Assembly: GCF_964204865.1 (NCBI RefSeq) | Contig: NC_135250.1 | Span: 31,921,395-31,985,394 of the forward strand | Origin: Styela clava | Taxonomy: Eukaryota > Chordata > Ascidiacea > Stolidobranchia > Styelidae | Reading direction: 5' to 3' | Length of the DNA: 64,000 bases | Shown here: in pieces, positions 34,800 to 45,491 of the stretch | Layout of the letters: the number at the start of each line of letters is the position of its first letter | Position numbering within the stretch: the stretch's first letter is position 1 | Translations under genes and position numbers: made by a program | The notes under the pieces: generated by a model | The model's input: the letters and a program-made list of their open reading frames with translations, nothing else | What the model was told of the DNA's origin: nothing | Database searches by the model: none

Positions 34800-37700
34800 A
34801 TGGCTTCTGACAAGCCTGTGCAATGGCGGACACCGGATGGTGTAATGAGAAGAATACGACTCAGGAAATTACAAAGTCAAAACGTGAGAAGAGCATCGTT
34901 GTCAAACCTATCTCTAAACAACCAAGGTTAGTATTTCTTGACCTACAATTTCTCTGAACAAGGCTCGGCACTAGCGAATCTGATATGTCAGTATGTTGAA
35001 ATTACAAATCAAAACAGAATAATGTTTGACGAAAATTGACTCAGCGGCATCCATTACACTAAAATGGACTATATTGAAATATTTTTAAATTTTTTTCAGA
35101 AACCTCTAACGCTAGTCCATTGCTCATGAAGAAAAATGATTCAGAAACTTCTTCAGTTAAACGTCAGAACCCATTTGCAAAAAAAAGGCCGGCTTCCGAA
35201 AGCGCAGATGTGAGTGTGTGTTATAGTCTATATGAGTATTTTAAGTTTCACAATATGTGGTTTTAACAAGTGTTTATCAACCTATCGCAATTGGGTCACC
35301 TGCAAATTTTCTTGGGTCGCTTGTTTTTTTAACAAAAACCTAAACATTTACTAATTTATTATCCAATAACTTTTGTTGATAAACATGGTTTTTCCCTGAA
35401 TTAAAATAATCATTAGTTTATTCATATTTATTTCACAACTTTCAGGCAATCAAGAAGAGAATTTTATCTTCTTCAGAATACGAACGAAATGTTGAAAATA
35501 TTCCTCAGAAAATACCGCTGAATCAGTCAGATGAAATTTTGAAAACCAATGAAGGTCTGTATGTTGTTTCATAAACATACAAGGATGTAATACCTATCTT
35601 AGTTGAGGAATACGCTCGCCACTGCGGCAGGTCCGAATCTCATGCGGGGATATTCATGTGCGAGAGGTTTGCTGGACTCCTTGTTGCCGTAGGGTGGTTC
35701 ATACAACCGCTGGTCGGTTACAGATTCTTTCGCCATCAGGTCCATGTGTCTGAAACAAATAAGCTGGAGAGGATTCTTGGACTCCTCGCCGTTGTAGGGT
35801 GGTTCACATAAACGCTGGTTAGTTATAGATCCTTCCACTATCAAGTTCATGTTATGAGAACAAACGACTGACTAACTAATTCTATTCCTGACTGGTAACC
35901 GGACGAGAGGCCACAAGTCGCCATATGATTGAACTGTCTTATTGGGGATGGATAAATATATAAACCATATCCTCTTAACTTACCAAATTTATATTCCAAC
36001 CACATTCAGGCACATATCAAAGCAATACCAACAATTCAAACTCCAGTCACATCATCTCAGACTCCAACCACCACAATTCCAACCAAACCGAAGCCAAAGA
36101 TCCGGCAATGCCGTTTGTATATTTGGAAGAAGACTCGATCCAAGGCATATTTACTAACACAAGAACCGAAGCGAATACGCTGGTCGGATCAGAGACTTTA
36201 CCAATGGATTGGACAATCAAACGTAAAGCTAGATTCCTGTCAAAGTCAACGTTCGCTTGGTGCAGTAGGATAAAAGGTATGTACCACATGTTGTCTTGGC
36301 TCTAAGTTTTATTTTTGAGTAAGAATTTTTTTGAATATTGAACTCTCAATTGATTATAATTGTGGGCACTCCCGAAGTATGTGAAACAAGATGGCAGACG
36401 CCAGAATGTGTACCAGGTTGGGATTAGGCCATAATTTTATTCCAATTTTCCTTATTTTAGTTCTATTACGAGTTCCAGGACTAGCCAAGTGACTCCTGTA
36501 GTATTTGTAACTAAAATTATGGCCTAACCCTAACCTGGTACCCATACTACGTTCGCAACGTTCCGATGTCCGCCATCTTGGTACCGAATTGTGTACAGTA
36601 GAATTGTGTTACCAAATCAATTCGTTTCGGAAACCGTTTTGTAAGTGAAGTTTCTACTGTATGTGGGAAACTTGGCAGTGCCTATTTTACCATGCCTCAA
36701 TTTTTAAAACTTGCTAATGGCAAACATTATTGCAACTACCGGTATGTAATTTATGATGATGTCAAATGATTGTTTTGTATTATAAGTATAAGTTTATTTC
36801 GACTCCATAATCAGCATAACAATAAAATGATTGGTAAAAAAAAATAATTGAAAACTGATTATGGAATCGGGAGAGTTAACGAAACCTTAGATAAGGTTTA
36901 AAACGTACAGAGTGTATACAAGATGGAAGGTTTTGCCAAGAAGATGTGGTACGTGTTCACTCACCTAAAATAATTGAAATATTTCACACACGCACCCACA
37001 CACACAACCATACAGAAGTTATAAATTACATACGGGTAGTTAAAAAAAGGGAATAAATAAAAATTACTTGCCACATCATATTTTTAAATTTATAACGTTA
37101 TTACATTATTTTTGTGATCAACAGCATGTTGTTCAGTATCAGAGCATATTCTTGGGTCGCGAGATTCTACAAGAGAGTGAGAAAGTTCATTCCTTTCGTC
37201 AAACCATGAAACAAGCAAATATGCAAAAATATATAGATAATGAATTGACAGATAAACGAGAATTTCGGTCAGAGACCGAAGACTTATCGATCGAAAGTTA
37301 GGGGTTCCCCTAAAACAGCGCTCTTACTCCATAGTGACATCTTGTGTCCCATCACTAATTAATTAATAACTCGCTAATTATATGACATAATTCGCCCAAA
37401 TTCAATAGGCTTCTGGTCCGAGATACGATGAATGCACATGCAAAATCTGGAGCAGATTCAATCTCGCTTTCATGAGATATCGCGTGCATCTAACAGACAT
37501 ACAGACAGACAAATACCTATCAACATACTTACCGATTAAAATCGATAAGTAATAAGCGTATGACAAAATTAGTTTTTAAAAACAATTTTGGTTGTTTGAA
37601 AACAGGTTGAGACCATTGGTCTGGAATCTTGTTTTCTATGAGAGATGTGAGACAAACATTTAAAATAATTAATTTTTTTCCTCCCCAGGGGCCGAAGAAG

Positions 37701-40205
37701 CAAATGCGATCACACAAGCCACTAGATGTCACCATAAGGTCATCGAAAGTAAACCCTACTTCGGTCCAGTTCCCGATAGCCTGCAGAAATCTTGGAGAAT
37801 GGAATTGATGAAAAGCATCACTTATTGGCAACAACCATGTGTACCATGGCTCACATTGTATCCAAGGTAAGGGAGGATTTAATAAAGGGCAAGTTTATTT
37901 CGATTCCATTATCGGTACTCCTGAAGTATGTGAATTGTGAATAAAGATGTCGGACACCCAAACGTAGTGTGTGTACCAGGTTAGGGTTAGGCCATTATTT
38001 CAGGTACAAAAACTCCAGGAGTCACTTAGCAAACTCGTAATAGAACTAAGGTAGTCATTTGGCTAGTCCCTGAACTCGTAATAGAAACAGGGATTTATGT
38101 GGTGCAGGATAGAATAGGATTTTCACACTTATCATGATGTTGCAGAAAGGTCACGGATACAAAGTTTGCATTAATGATTTGCGGAATAATTTATAAAAGT
38201 TTTATGGTGCTCCCGAAGTATGAGAACCAAGATGGCGAACATCAGAACGTAACATGGGTAACAGGTTAGGCGATAATTTTTTTCCAATTTTCCTTATTTT
38301 AGTCCTATTATCAGTTCGAAGACTAGCCAAGAGCCTCCTGTAGTATTTATACCTAAAATTATGGCCTAACCCTAACCTAGTACACATATTACATTCCGAT
38401 GTCCGCCATCTTGGTTCGCATACTTCGGGAGCCCCAGTTTTATTTGAAAATTTATTATTATTGGAGTCTCTGTCTCAGCATTGTTGAGTGGAAGTGCCTG
38501 AACTACGAGCCGTGAGTCAACTCTAGTCACGGGTCATCGGAATCCAAAGTCACTCTGTGAGTTACTGAGTTAGTCTTGGTAAATGGGGATTCCAACTAGA
38601 GCTGACCCAATCCTCCCCAACAATGTCTCTCATTAGAATAGGATCTACATATTCATTTAAAGGGGAGAGGTAAGCCGATAAGACGGCTTAATCATTATGG
38701 CGAACCACGGCCTCTCGTCCGGTTACCATTCCATGTCCGGTATGGGACTAGTTAGATATTTGTTTTTGGAAGCATGGACTTGATAATGGAGAAAGTCGTA
38801 ACCAATCAGCGGTTTCGTGAACCATTGTTTGGTGACAAGCGCATTCCTAATGCTTAGCACGATGTGCCACATGCCCACAGCCATGACCCAAAAGCCTTCC
38901 ATTTATTATCATGTGAGCCTGCAACAAATAATTTAAAGTATATTGATTTAAATTAATATTTATTTCCAATATCAGAAATTGTTTGCATAAAATATATTTT
39001 TTCCTAGATATGGCCAGCAGCAGAAACTCCATAACTCTGCAATGCCAGCGATTCCGCAAACCGAAGATGTTACAAAATCATTCTACGAAAACTGGGTAAC
39101 ATCGTTCAGATCAGCGTACCAGCTCGTACGAGAAAAAAGTTGTCCATATTTCTACGTTTGCGCGCAACAATATACTGCGTTGTTTCGAGCGGCGTCTGTT
39201 TCGGGGGAAAATGAGATCAGCTGTTTATTGACACCGACTACGACTGGTTTGAGACTGTCTTTAGAAAAGGAGGGAATCGAGTTTACGTTGCCGCTTCTAA
39301 AAACTAAAAAAGTGGAAAATACGACTGAACAGAATGAAAATAAAGAAAATGAACAAACCACCACAACTAGTGGTATAAACGAAACTGATAAAATCGAAGA
39401 TCGAACCAAGGAGTCGCAATCAGAGGATGATGCAACTTGGGATATGATAAGTGAAAATATACAAATGAGCACGACGAAAGATTTACGACAAAACGCTCAC
39501 ACGGAAACGTCAGTTCGTAACGTAGTTTATGTCAAAGGAAACACTAATACGCAACTGCTTTTCAATTATCTTCTAAACTCGAAGAGCAGTATTCAAAGTT
39601 CAGGGGTTCAGTCCCACGTTCCCCCTACTATTTTATCCCCTGTGGCCTTCCAAGGTGCGAGCTTACAGAAATTGAGCATTCGTAGCGGAATTGCTCGCAC
39701 TTTCACTGAAGCTTCCTTGAACCGGGGTCAAGGGTCATCAAACAGGGGTCAAGGTTCAAACGACGGACAAAATAAATTTTCATTGGACATAACTGGACCG
39801 CTTCTACCGCATAGTCGTATAGGAATTCTGGAATTGTTAAAAAAAACGCAAAGTCCGTCAGGATTCCAAGCAGCGTTTAGTTCGTCAATGTTTACGATGC
39901 CTTTCAACTCTTGTATTACTGAAAAAAAGAATTTAGAGAATGGAAAGAAAGGAATGATTGCTGAAAGTACTGAATTTCAGCAGGAACATGATGAAAACAG
40001 CCAGACTTCATTTAATCCATGCAATAGCTCCCCAAAAAAAGTATTCGGGAATAAAATTTCTGAAAATCCCCAATTATTGTCCAAATCTGAAAATTTTGGG
40101 TTATCTGATACTTGTTTGCTTCAATTCAAAAATGCTGACTCAGCAGATTTTGAATGCTTAAACCAAGTTACATTGAATAATAGTTTGTACACATGGAACA
40201 CATAA
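34800..40205 (+). CDS. DONSON: DONSON, replication fork protein (six exons, complete)
   Basis: Orthologue of protein downstream neighbour of SON, a nuclear factor needed for CMG helicase assembly and replication-fork stability. Exons 34800-34926, 35100-35209, 35446-35554, 36010-36276, 37689-37866 and 39008-40205 join in phases 1,0,1,1,2 to about 662 residues, somewhat longer than the vertebrate protein. The start is the first ATG of exon 1, followed by an Arg-rich segment (GVMRRIRLRKLQ). Exon 2 carries the NPFAKKRP motif, exon 4 the LPMDWTIKRKARF motif, and exon 6 the family core PYFYVCAQQYTALFRAA, LTPTTTGLR, GIEFTLPLLK, PPTILSPVAFQGA and FSLDITGPLLPHS, ending YTWNT. Two Asp/Glu/Thr-rich and Gln/Asn/Ser-rich inserts lie between core blocks. 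Introns hold a SINE-like chimera (intron 3), a MITE and a 300-bp repeat (intron 4), and a MITE and SINE (intron 5). A SINE starts within two bases of the stop codon. Identification is by remembered family motifs, and is strong. Confidence 0.95.
35605..35975 (+). mobile_element. SINE with internal duplication in DONSON intron 3
   Basis: The segment GCTGGACTCCTTGTTGCCG to the CATCAGGTCCATG landmark is followed by a second copy (GATTCTTGGACTCCTCGCCG to TATCAAGTTCATG), then the normal 3' body and tail. Confidence 0.75.
36365..36585 (+). mobile_element. GG-CTCC family MITE in DONSON intron 4
   Basis: Starts GGCACTCCCGAAGTATG. Flanks TAATTGTG and GAATTGTG match at seven of eight positions. The right end is shortened after GCCATCTTGGTACC. 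Confidence 0.8.
36782..36925. repeat. Dispersed repeat, second copy
   Basis: Shares AAGTTTATTTCGACTCCATA, AATCAGCA and GGAATCGGGA with 11783-11915. Confidence 0.6.
37255..37550 (-). repeat. 300-bp repeat family, copy 3 (DONSON intron 4)
   Basis: Minus-orientation copy from AACGAGAATTTCGGTCAG to the terminal stem-loop ACTTACCGATTAAAATCGAT followed by AAGT. Confidence 0.85.
37914..38095 (+). mobile_element. GG-CTCC family MITE, incomplete
   Basis: Starts GGTACTCCTGAAGTATGTG and contains GGTTAGGGTTAGGCC. The right end is not clear. DONSON intron 5. Confidence 0.6.
38206..38435. mobile_element. GG-CTCC hairpin MITE, 230 bp, TSD AGTTTTAT
   Basis: Starts GGTGCTCCCGAAGTATGAG and ends CATACTTCGGGAGCCCC. 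Perfect AGTTTTAT at 38198-38205 and 38436-38443. Same length as the copy at 46829-47058. DONSON intron 5. Confidence 0.93.
38632..38875 (-). mobile_element. SINE in DONSON intron 5
   Basis: Minus-orientation copy with GATAAGACGGCTTAATCAT, CATTCCATGTCCGGTATGGG and TAATGCTTAGCACGATG. The B-box segment is deleted. Confidence 0.78.
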
Positions 40206-40735
40206 TGGGATTTTCATATTTATCCTGGGGTAAAAGAAAGATGACAAGAGAGCTACGCCCAAGTATATGGACACGTCTGTTTGCAGTACAGTACGATTTA
40301 CCGTACCGTCAGATCACAGTCTACAAATATATTCACACCAAGCGAAGCAGTACAGTAGGACACAAAATGGCGTCCGATGTCCGCAGAACGTTTGGTGACG
40401 TCAAAGCAAACAAAAACAATCTTACAAAGCTAACAGAAATATTTGAAATAAATAAAAGTAATAGCCTTCTGGAGCAAAATTTCATCTTTAACCACTACAA
40501 ATTTCAAAGCACTTGGTCCAGTGATCGAAGAGAAAAGCGGTTTTTTAATATTTCCACTAGGTGTCCAAAAAGTGTCGAAAAACAACAAGAACAACATAAC
40601 AACAAAACGATCGTTATGTCCACTAAACATGTCCAATAAGACGACTTTATGGCAAACCACATTATGTCTTATTCGCTTACCAGTCCATGTCGGGTATGGG
40701 AATATTTCACCATTCATTTGTTTTTGAATACAAAT
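40206..40735 (-). mobile_element. SINE directly after the DONSON stop, split by a GGACACGT repeat
   Basis: SINE tail GGGATTTTCATATTTATCCTG begins just after TAA and resumes at 40638 with AAGACGACTTTATGGCAAAC and CCATGTCGGGTATGGG. Confidence 0.78.
40236..40637 (+). mobile_element. GGACACGT-family repeat inserted in the SINE
   Basis: Edges GAGAGCTACGCCCAAGTATA then TGGACACGT, and ATGTCCACTAAACATGTCC. The interior (GACGTCAAAGCAAACAAAAAC, AGTAATAGCCTTCTGGAGCA) matches the other copies. Confidence 0.78.
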
Positions 40736-41217
40736 ACAACACAAGTGTAGGCTTTCGTACTCAATTGGTTGTACATTCACATTTGTTTATTGTCAGTGTA
40801 CTCTCTCTAGACAAAAATAATTTAGAAGAACTTCAATTATGTGGAATTATTCACCTGCTTTTTCACATCTGATATAGTAAATTTATGATTTTATTAATAA
40901 TTACAAATATTTTCATTCACAATTTTTTTTCTTGATTATTTTAACTGATATTCAGACACAAAATAGACTTCATTTAATTTTTAACTAACTTTATTTCAAA
41001 ATCTGTTAGTTTTTTTTGAATACATGAGAAAATTAGTCGATCGACTGCCTCCAATCGAGACAAGTGTTAGAGGCGCTCACGTCCTCGACTTGAGTTGAAA
41101 ATACACTGCCATTCAAGGTATGACCAACTGCCATCAGCAATATTTTAAATGTTCAATATTATGTACAGTTAAACAAAAAACTGCCAATCTATGCTTTTCT
41201 ATTCAAAACAATCTTTT

Positions 41218-41329
41218 GCGCTCGCATAGTATTTGTACCAGGATGGCGCACAACCTGATAACCCTAACCTTGGTACACATACTATGTTCAGGTTGTGCGC
41301 CATCTTGGTACGAATACTACAGGAGCACC
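41218..41329. mobile_element. GG-CTCC hairpin MITE
   Basis: Hairpin around GGCGCACAACCTGATAACC and its complement, ending CTACAGGAGCACC. Confidence 0.8.
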
Positions 41330-41717
41330 CAAGCTTTAGCATATCAGTGACTGCCGTTTTTTTTATCCTATAAAGAAGACCTCGTGTTACGCTGTGGCGA
41401 ACGTCCACATCTAATTTGAATATGTAATTTTTACCGCATGCACTCAAACAAATCAGTCTGTGACTCAACTATGTTGAAAATTGGTCATTACACTGCCATC
41501 CAATGAAGTACCAACTGCCATCAGCATTATTTTTAACGTTCCTAGCAAGTAGGAAACCAAGTATTCTCTATTTTAGGGGTTTCCAACATTTTGGTGTTAT
41601 GGATCCCTCATTTAGGAGCCCCAAAATAAATATACTGTATTGAAGAAAATTTTTTTTATTTTTATTTATCGTTTAATGTATAATGGTAGAATAAAATTAC
41701 TTTATTCAATCTTTTTT

Positions 41718-41997
41718 ACTTATCGATTAGAATCAGTAAGCATGTTGATTTGTCTGTCTGTTAGATGCACGCGATGTCTCATGGAAGCGAGATTGAATCT
41801 GCTCCAGATTTTGCATGTGCATTCATCATATCGCTGATCAGAAACCCAATGATTTTGGGCGAAATATGTCGAAAATTAGCGAGTTATTAATTAATTAGTG
41901 ATGGGACACGAGGTGTCACTATGGAGTAAAAGCGCTGTTTCAGGGGATCCCGTAACTTTCGATTAATCAGTCTTCGGTCTCTGACAGATCTTCTCGT
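41718..41997 (+). repeat. 300-bp repeat family, copy 4
   Basis: ACTTATCGATTAGAATCAG start, ATGCACGCGATGTCTCATGG and CGAGGTGTCACTATGGAGTA inside. Confidence 0.8.
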
Positions 41998-42837
41998 TTT
42001 CTTCTTTGTATTTAAAAAACATTCAGTATTTCAATAAGTAAACGGATAGCCCCCCTAGGTTTCTCTCACAGAGCCTTTGGGCTCCGTATAGGGCACTTGA
42101 GAGCCTTGGTACATGGACAGCTACCTAAATGTATGGACGATGTATTGTTGTTTTTCCTTATTCTATAAATGAGATATTGTGTTACGAGTTCCATTACATT
42201 TGAACCCGTGTACATTTAAACCTATTACATTTGAACTCACGATAATTGCACCTGCATACTATTGTACCTATGGAATTTTATTTTGTTTTAAGGATATTTG
42301 AACCCATACTAACCCTAACCCATGGGTTTTAGCACCCACATATAGATTGAACCCGCGGATATACACATGGGTTTAAATGTACGAGAGTTCAAATGTACGG
42401 TCACCTGTGTTACGCTGACAAATGACCACAGACCCATTTCACTATTTAGTTTACTATCATACCAGGGGTGTTCCCAGAAATTTTCAAAAGGGGAAGTTCT
42501 AAAATTTTTAATTGCCAAGTTAGATAGCAACAGATGGCGTTTCCTGGATTTAGAAAAGTATTGAGGGTCTAAAAGCATTTCAAGTCACAAAAAAATTGCT
42601 AGGTATTGAACTGAAAAATGACTTTTTGTGTATTTTTTTTTTACTTTTCAAAAGGGGGAAGGGGGGGGACTAATACAAATATGTCTATCAGCCCACATAT
42701 TTTCAACCATTTGCATAGACTTTGTATGATAGAAAGCAAACTGCATTGATCTCTGCTATACAATATCTGGTAAGCAGTGTTAGTTAGATAATCCATACGG
42801 TACTAACCATCAATATCAGCAGTCTCTAACTCTGGAG

Positions 42838-43153
42838 CAGGGCTACTCAACTATTTTTATCGAAGGTCCGCAAACAAAACTTCAAAATTATTTGGGTCCG
42901 GTCTTTCCAGAACTGATATTTCGGCATCCTTAAACGAGCATTTCCTCGACCGACTAATGATTAGTAGCATATTAAAATTGTTTATTATAGTGTTATATTT
43001 CTTTTCGTATATATTCAAAACTATGAAAGTCATTTTATGATAGGAAATTCAAAAAGTGGGGCTAATGATCCAAAATAAATAATTAGGTGCGGTCCAAATC
43101 CAATACTCGAAAGGTCCGGATTCGGACCGCGGTCCGCCAGTTGAGTAGCCCTG
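42838..43153 (+). mobile_element. hAT MITE, TSD CTCTGGAG/CTCTAGAG
   Basis: Ends CAGGGCTACTCAACTATTTT and AGTTGAGTAGCCCTG. Flanking octamers match at seven of eight positions. Close relative of 416-726. Confidence 0.88.
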
Positions 43154-43526
43154 CTCTAGAGTTCTAAATTTTTGAATTAGATATTCGAGCCTCAGGTGTC
43201 GCCGCTCGATGACCAGCTTTGGTTCCCCACAAGTTCCCTTCCCCAGTAAAACTGTAAATTATCATTTTGTCATAATTTGGGCTTGTGATAATTTTTTTAC
43301 TGGTTGGAAAAAATAAACTTGACTTATTTATTTATATTACTTTCATTCGTAATAAACCTTTGAGCATTGGTCTATATTTCTATTTTTTTCTGATTTTGTT
43401 CGAACGTTGGTGCGAAATTCTTAATATATGAGTTTTGCGTCTTTGAAAATTTTTGAGGTCTATTGAGGAAAGCCGATAAGATGATTTGGTAGATTACTAG
43501 TAGAACCACGGCTTTACACAAAAAAG

Positions 43527-43872
43527 GGCGCAACAGAAGTATGTGCACTAATATGGAGGTAACTAATTTTGTATGTATGTATGTATGTTTATTCGTCTCG
43601 TAGAAGCAATGTAAAAGAGTAAGTAATTATAAATACTGAAGACGGGATGTATGCACAAGACCATATTGGCCTAAAAAACAAATGTGCAGCATACACCCCT
43701 TGTTCGCCTACGCTACATCAAGTTGTGTAAAGGGTCTGAAGCCTATGGGCAGGGGGTTATATTCACTTGGCCAACACAGACAGTCCCCGAACTCGTAATA
43801 GAAATAAAATAAGAAAAATCGTAATAAAAGTATGGCCTAACCCTAACCTGGTACACATACTACGGGAGTACC
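43527..43872 (-). mobile_element. GG-CTCC family MITE with internal insert
   Basis: Ends GGCGCAACAGAAGTATGTGC and CATACTACGGGAGTACC. A segment of about 140 bp starting with GTAT repeats (43572) and containing TTTATTCGTCTCGTAGAAGC interrupts the usual interior. Confidence 0.72.
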
Positions 43873-43992
43873 CAAAATATATCCGACATTACATTTAAAT
43901 TTTCTTCCGAATGATTTTTCTTCATACATCAAACCGGTCATACATTACGTTCATTTCAACTAAAATGTCCCTTGACAAGTTATGTGTTAGGA

Positions 43993-44335
43993 TAGGATAG
44001 GATTTACATATTTATCCCGGGGGAGAGGAAAGCCGATAAGACGGCTTATCCATATGGCGAACCACGGCCTCTCGTCCGGTTACCATTTCAAGTCGGGTAT
44101 GGGATTAGTTTTACTGTATTGTTTGTTTTCGGAAGCATGGACTTGGTGGTGGAGGAAGCCGTAACCGACCAGCGGATACGTGAACTACCCAACGACGGCG
44201 AGGAGTCCAGCAATCCTCTCGCACATAACCATCCCTGCATGGGATTCGAACCTGCGAACCCACGCAGAGTAGTTAGAGGTGCGGTGGCGAGCGTATTCCC
44301 AACGCTTAGCCCGTTGAGCCACACCGCCCCGCCGT
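43993..44335 (-). mobile_element. tRNA-derived SINE, full length
   Basis: Most complete copy. On the minus strand it reads A box TGGCTCAACGGGCTAAGCG, B box GGTTCGAATCC, then GAGGATTGCTGGACTCCTCG, the Pro-rich-looking body and tail TAAATCCTATCCTATCC. Confidence 0.92.
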
Positions 44336-44343
44336 GTTTAAAT

Positions 44344-45045
44344 CATGGTGTGCAACCTGTGGCCCACGGGCCGAATGCGGCCCTCACAAAAAACTTGTGC
44401 GGCCCATGGAGAAGTGCCAATTTTGAACGATGTGCGGTCCACGAAATAAGATTTTAATTTCGTTTGGTACGCGCGATAATTTCAAACCCATTTGGTTAGG
44501 AAACTTATACCGGTACCTGAGTCCAATTTATTATCTATGCCAGAGGTCGGCAACCCTTTGTCGCTCGCGGCCAAAATTAAAGGTTGCAAGTCATTGACTA
44601 GCCGCACATATTTTTAGAATGTTTAAAATCGAATGGATGAGTCACAGATCAGAAGTTAATATTTAAGCAGCGCGCGAAGACTGACCATTTGAATGTTTTT
44701 TGCGCTATTAAACCATTTGCACTTAGCATCAACTTTACTGCGTTTTGTTGTCATTTGTCTAAATTATATTCAAATTATAGGCTTATTAAACGAGTAATTG
44801 TGAATTATATACTTGTTACGGATCCGGCCCGCGGGCCGTAGGTTGCCGACCCCTGATCTATGCCTATGATGTTATAATGCCCTAACAGCTAACTTGTGCG
44901 AAGCGAACAACACGTCATAAGATCAATAACCAACTTTTTGTGCCTGTAGGATGAAACTACTTAGTAAGCCCATGTTGAATAAAGGTGCAACCCGCGGTTT
45001 CACCCAGTTATTTCTATCCTCGTCTATTAAGGTTACACGCCCCTG
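44344..45045 (+). mobile_element. hAT element, 702 bp with nested copy, TSD GTTTAAAT
   Basis: Left end CATGGTGTGCAACCTGTGGC, right end AAGGTTACACGCCCCTG. Perfect GTTTAAAT at 44336-44343 and 45046-45053. A second hAT (44541-44855) is nested. Relative of 50404-50752. Confidence 0.9.
44541..44855 (+). mobile_element. Nested hAT MITE, 315 bp, TSD ATCTATGC
   Basis: Ends CAGAGGTCGGCAACC and GGTTGCCGACCCCTG are inverted. Perfect ATCTATGC at 44533-44540 and 44856-44863. Confidence 0.93.
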
Positions 45046-45124
45046 GTTTAAATTGTGCCTTGAAACCTTTTTCATTTTACTATTTGGGCCTCACTTAAAA
45101 AACGTTGCCAACCACTGGTCTACG

Positions 45125-45331
45125 ACGAGTGTTCTCAAACTTTCGGCGTTATGGAGCCCCTGAAGAGGTTGACAATTATCAATGAAGTTTGTAAAAATTA
45201 TCTGTCGGAACTTATAGATAACGTCATTGTTGAATTGCTGCTTTGTTGGCGGATTTCGATGCCCAATTTGCGATTTTTTTGTGTGGGTACGCCTAGAAAC
45301 AAAAAGTTTGAGAACCGCTGGCCTATCCAGT
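45125..45331 (+). mobile_element. hAT-like MITE
   Basis: GTGTTCTCAAACTTTCGGCG and, at the far end, AAAGTTTGAGAACCGCTG are inverted. No clear duplication. Confidence 0.6.
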
Positions 45332-45491
45332 TTATTACACGGTGAGTGAGACGTTGGGCATGAAATTGGAATCCTATACTTTAGTTTTCTACGCCAACAT
45401 AGTTTTTAACCGTTGGCCGCCGTGCACGCTAGACGGAAAGAAATTTTTGTATTTGTTTTATTGGCAAATAAAAAGTGACAAAATAATTACG

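Noticed and set aside
39152..39472. 106-codon minus-strand frame
   Set aside because: Shadow of DONSON exon 6 on the opposite strand.
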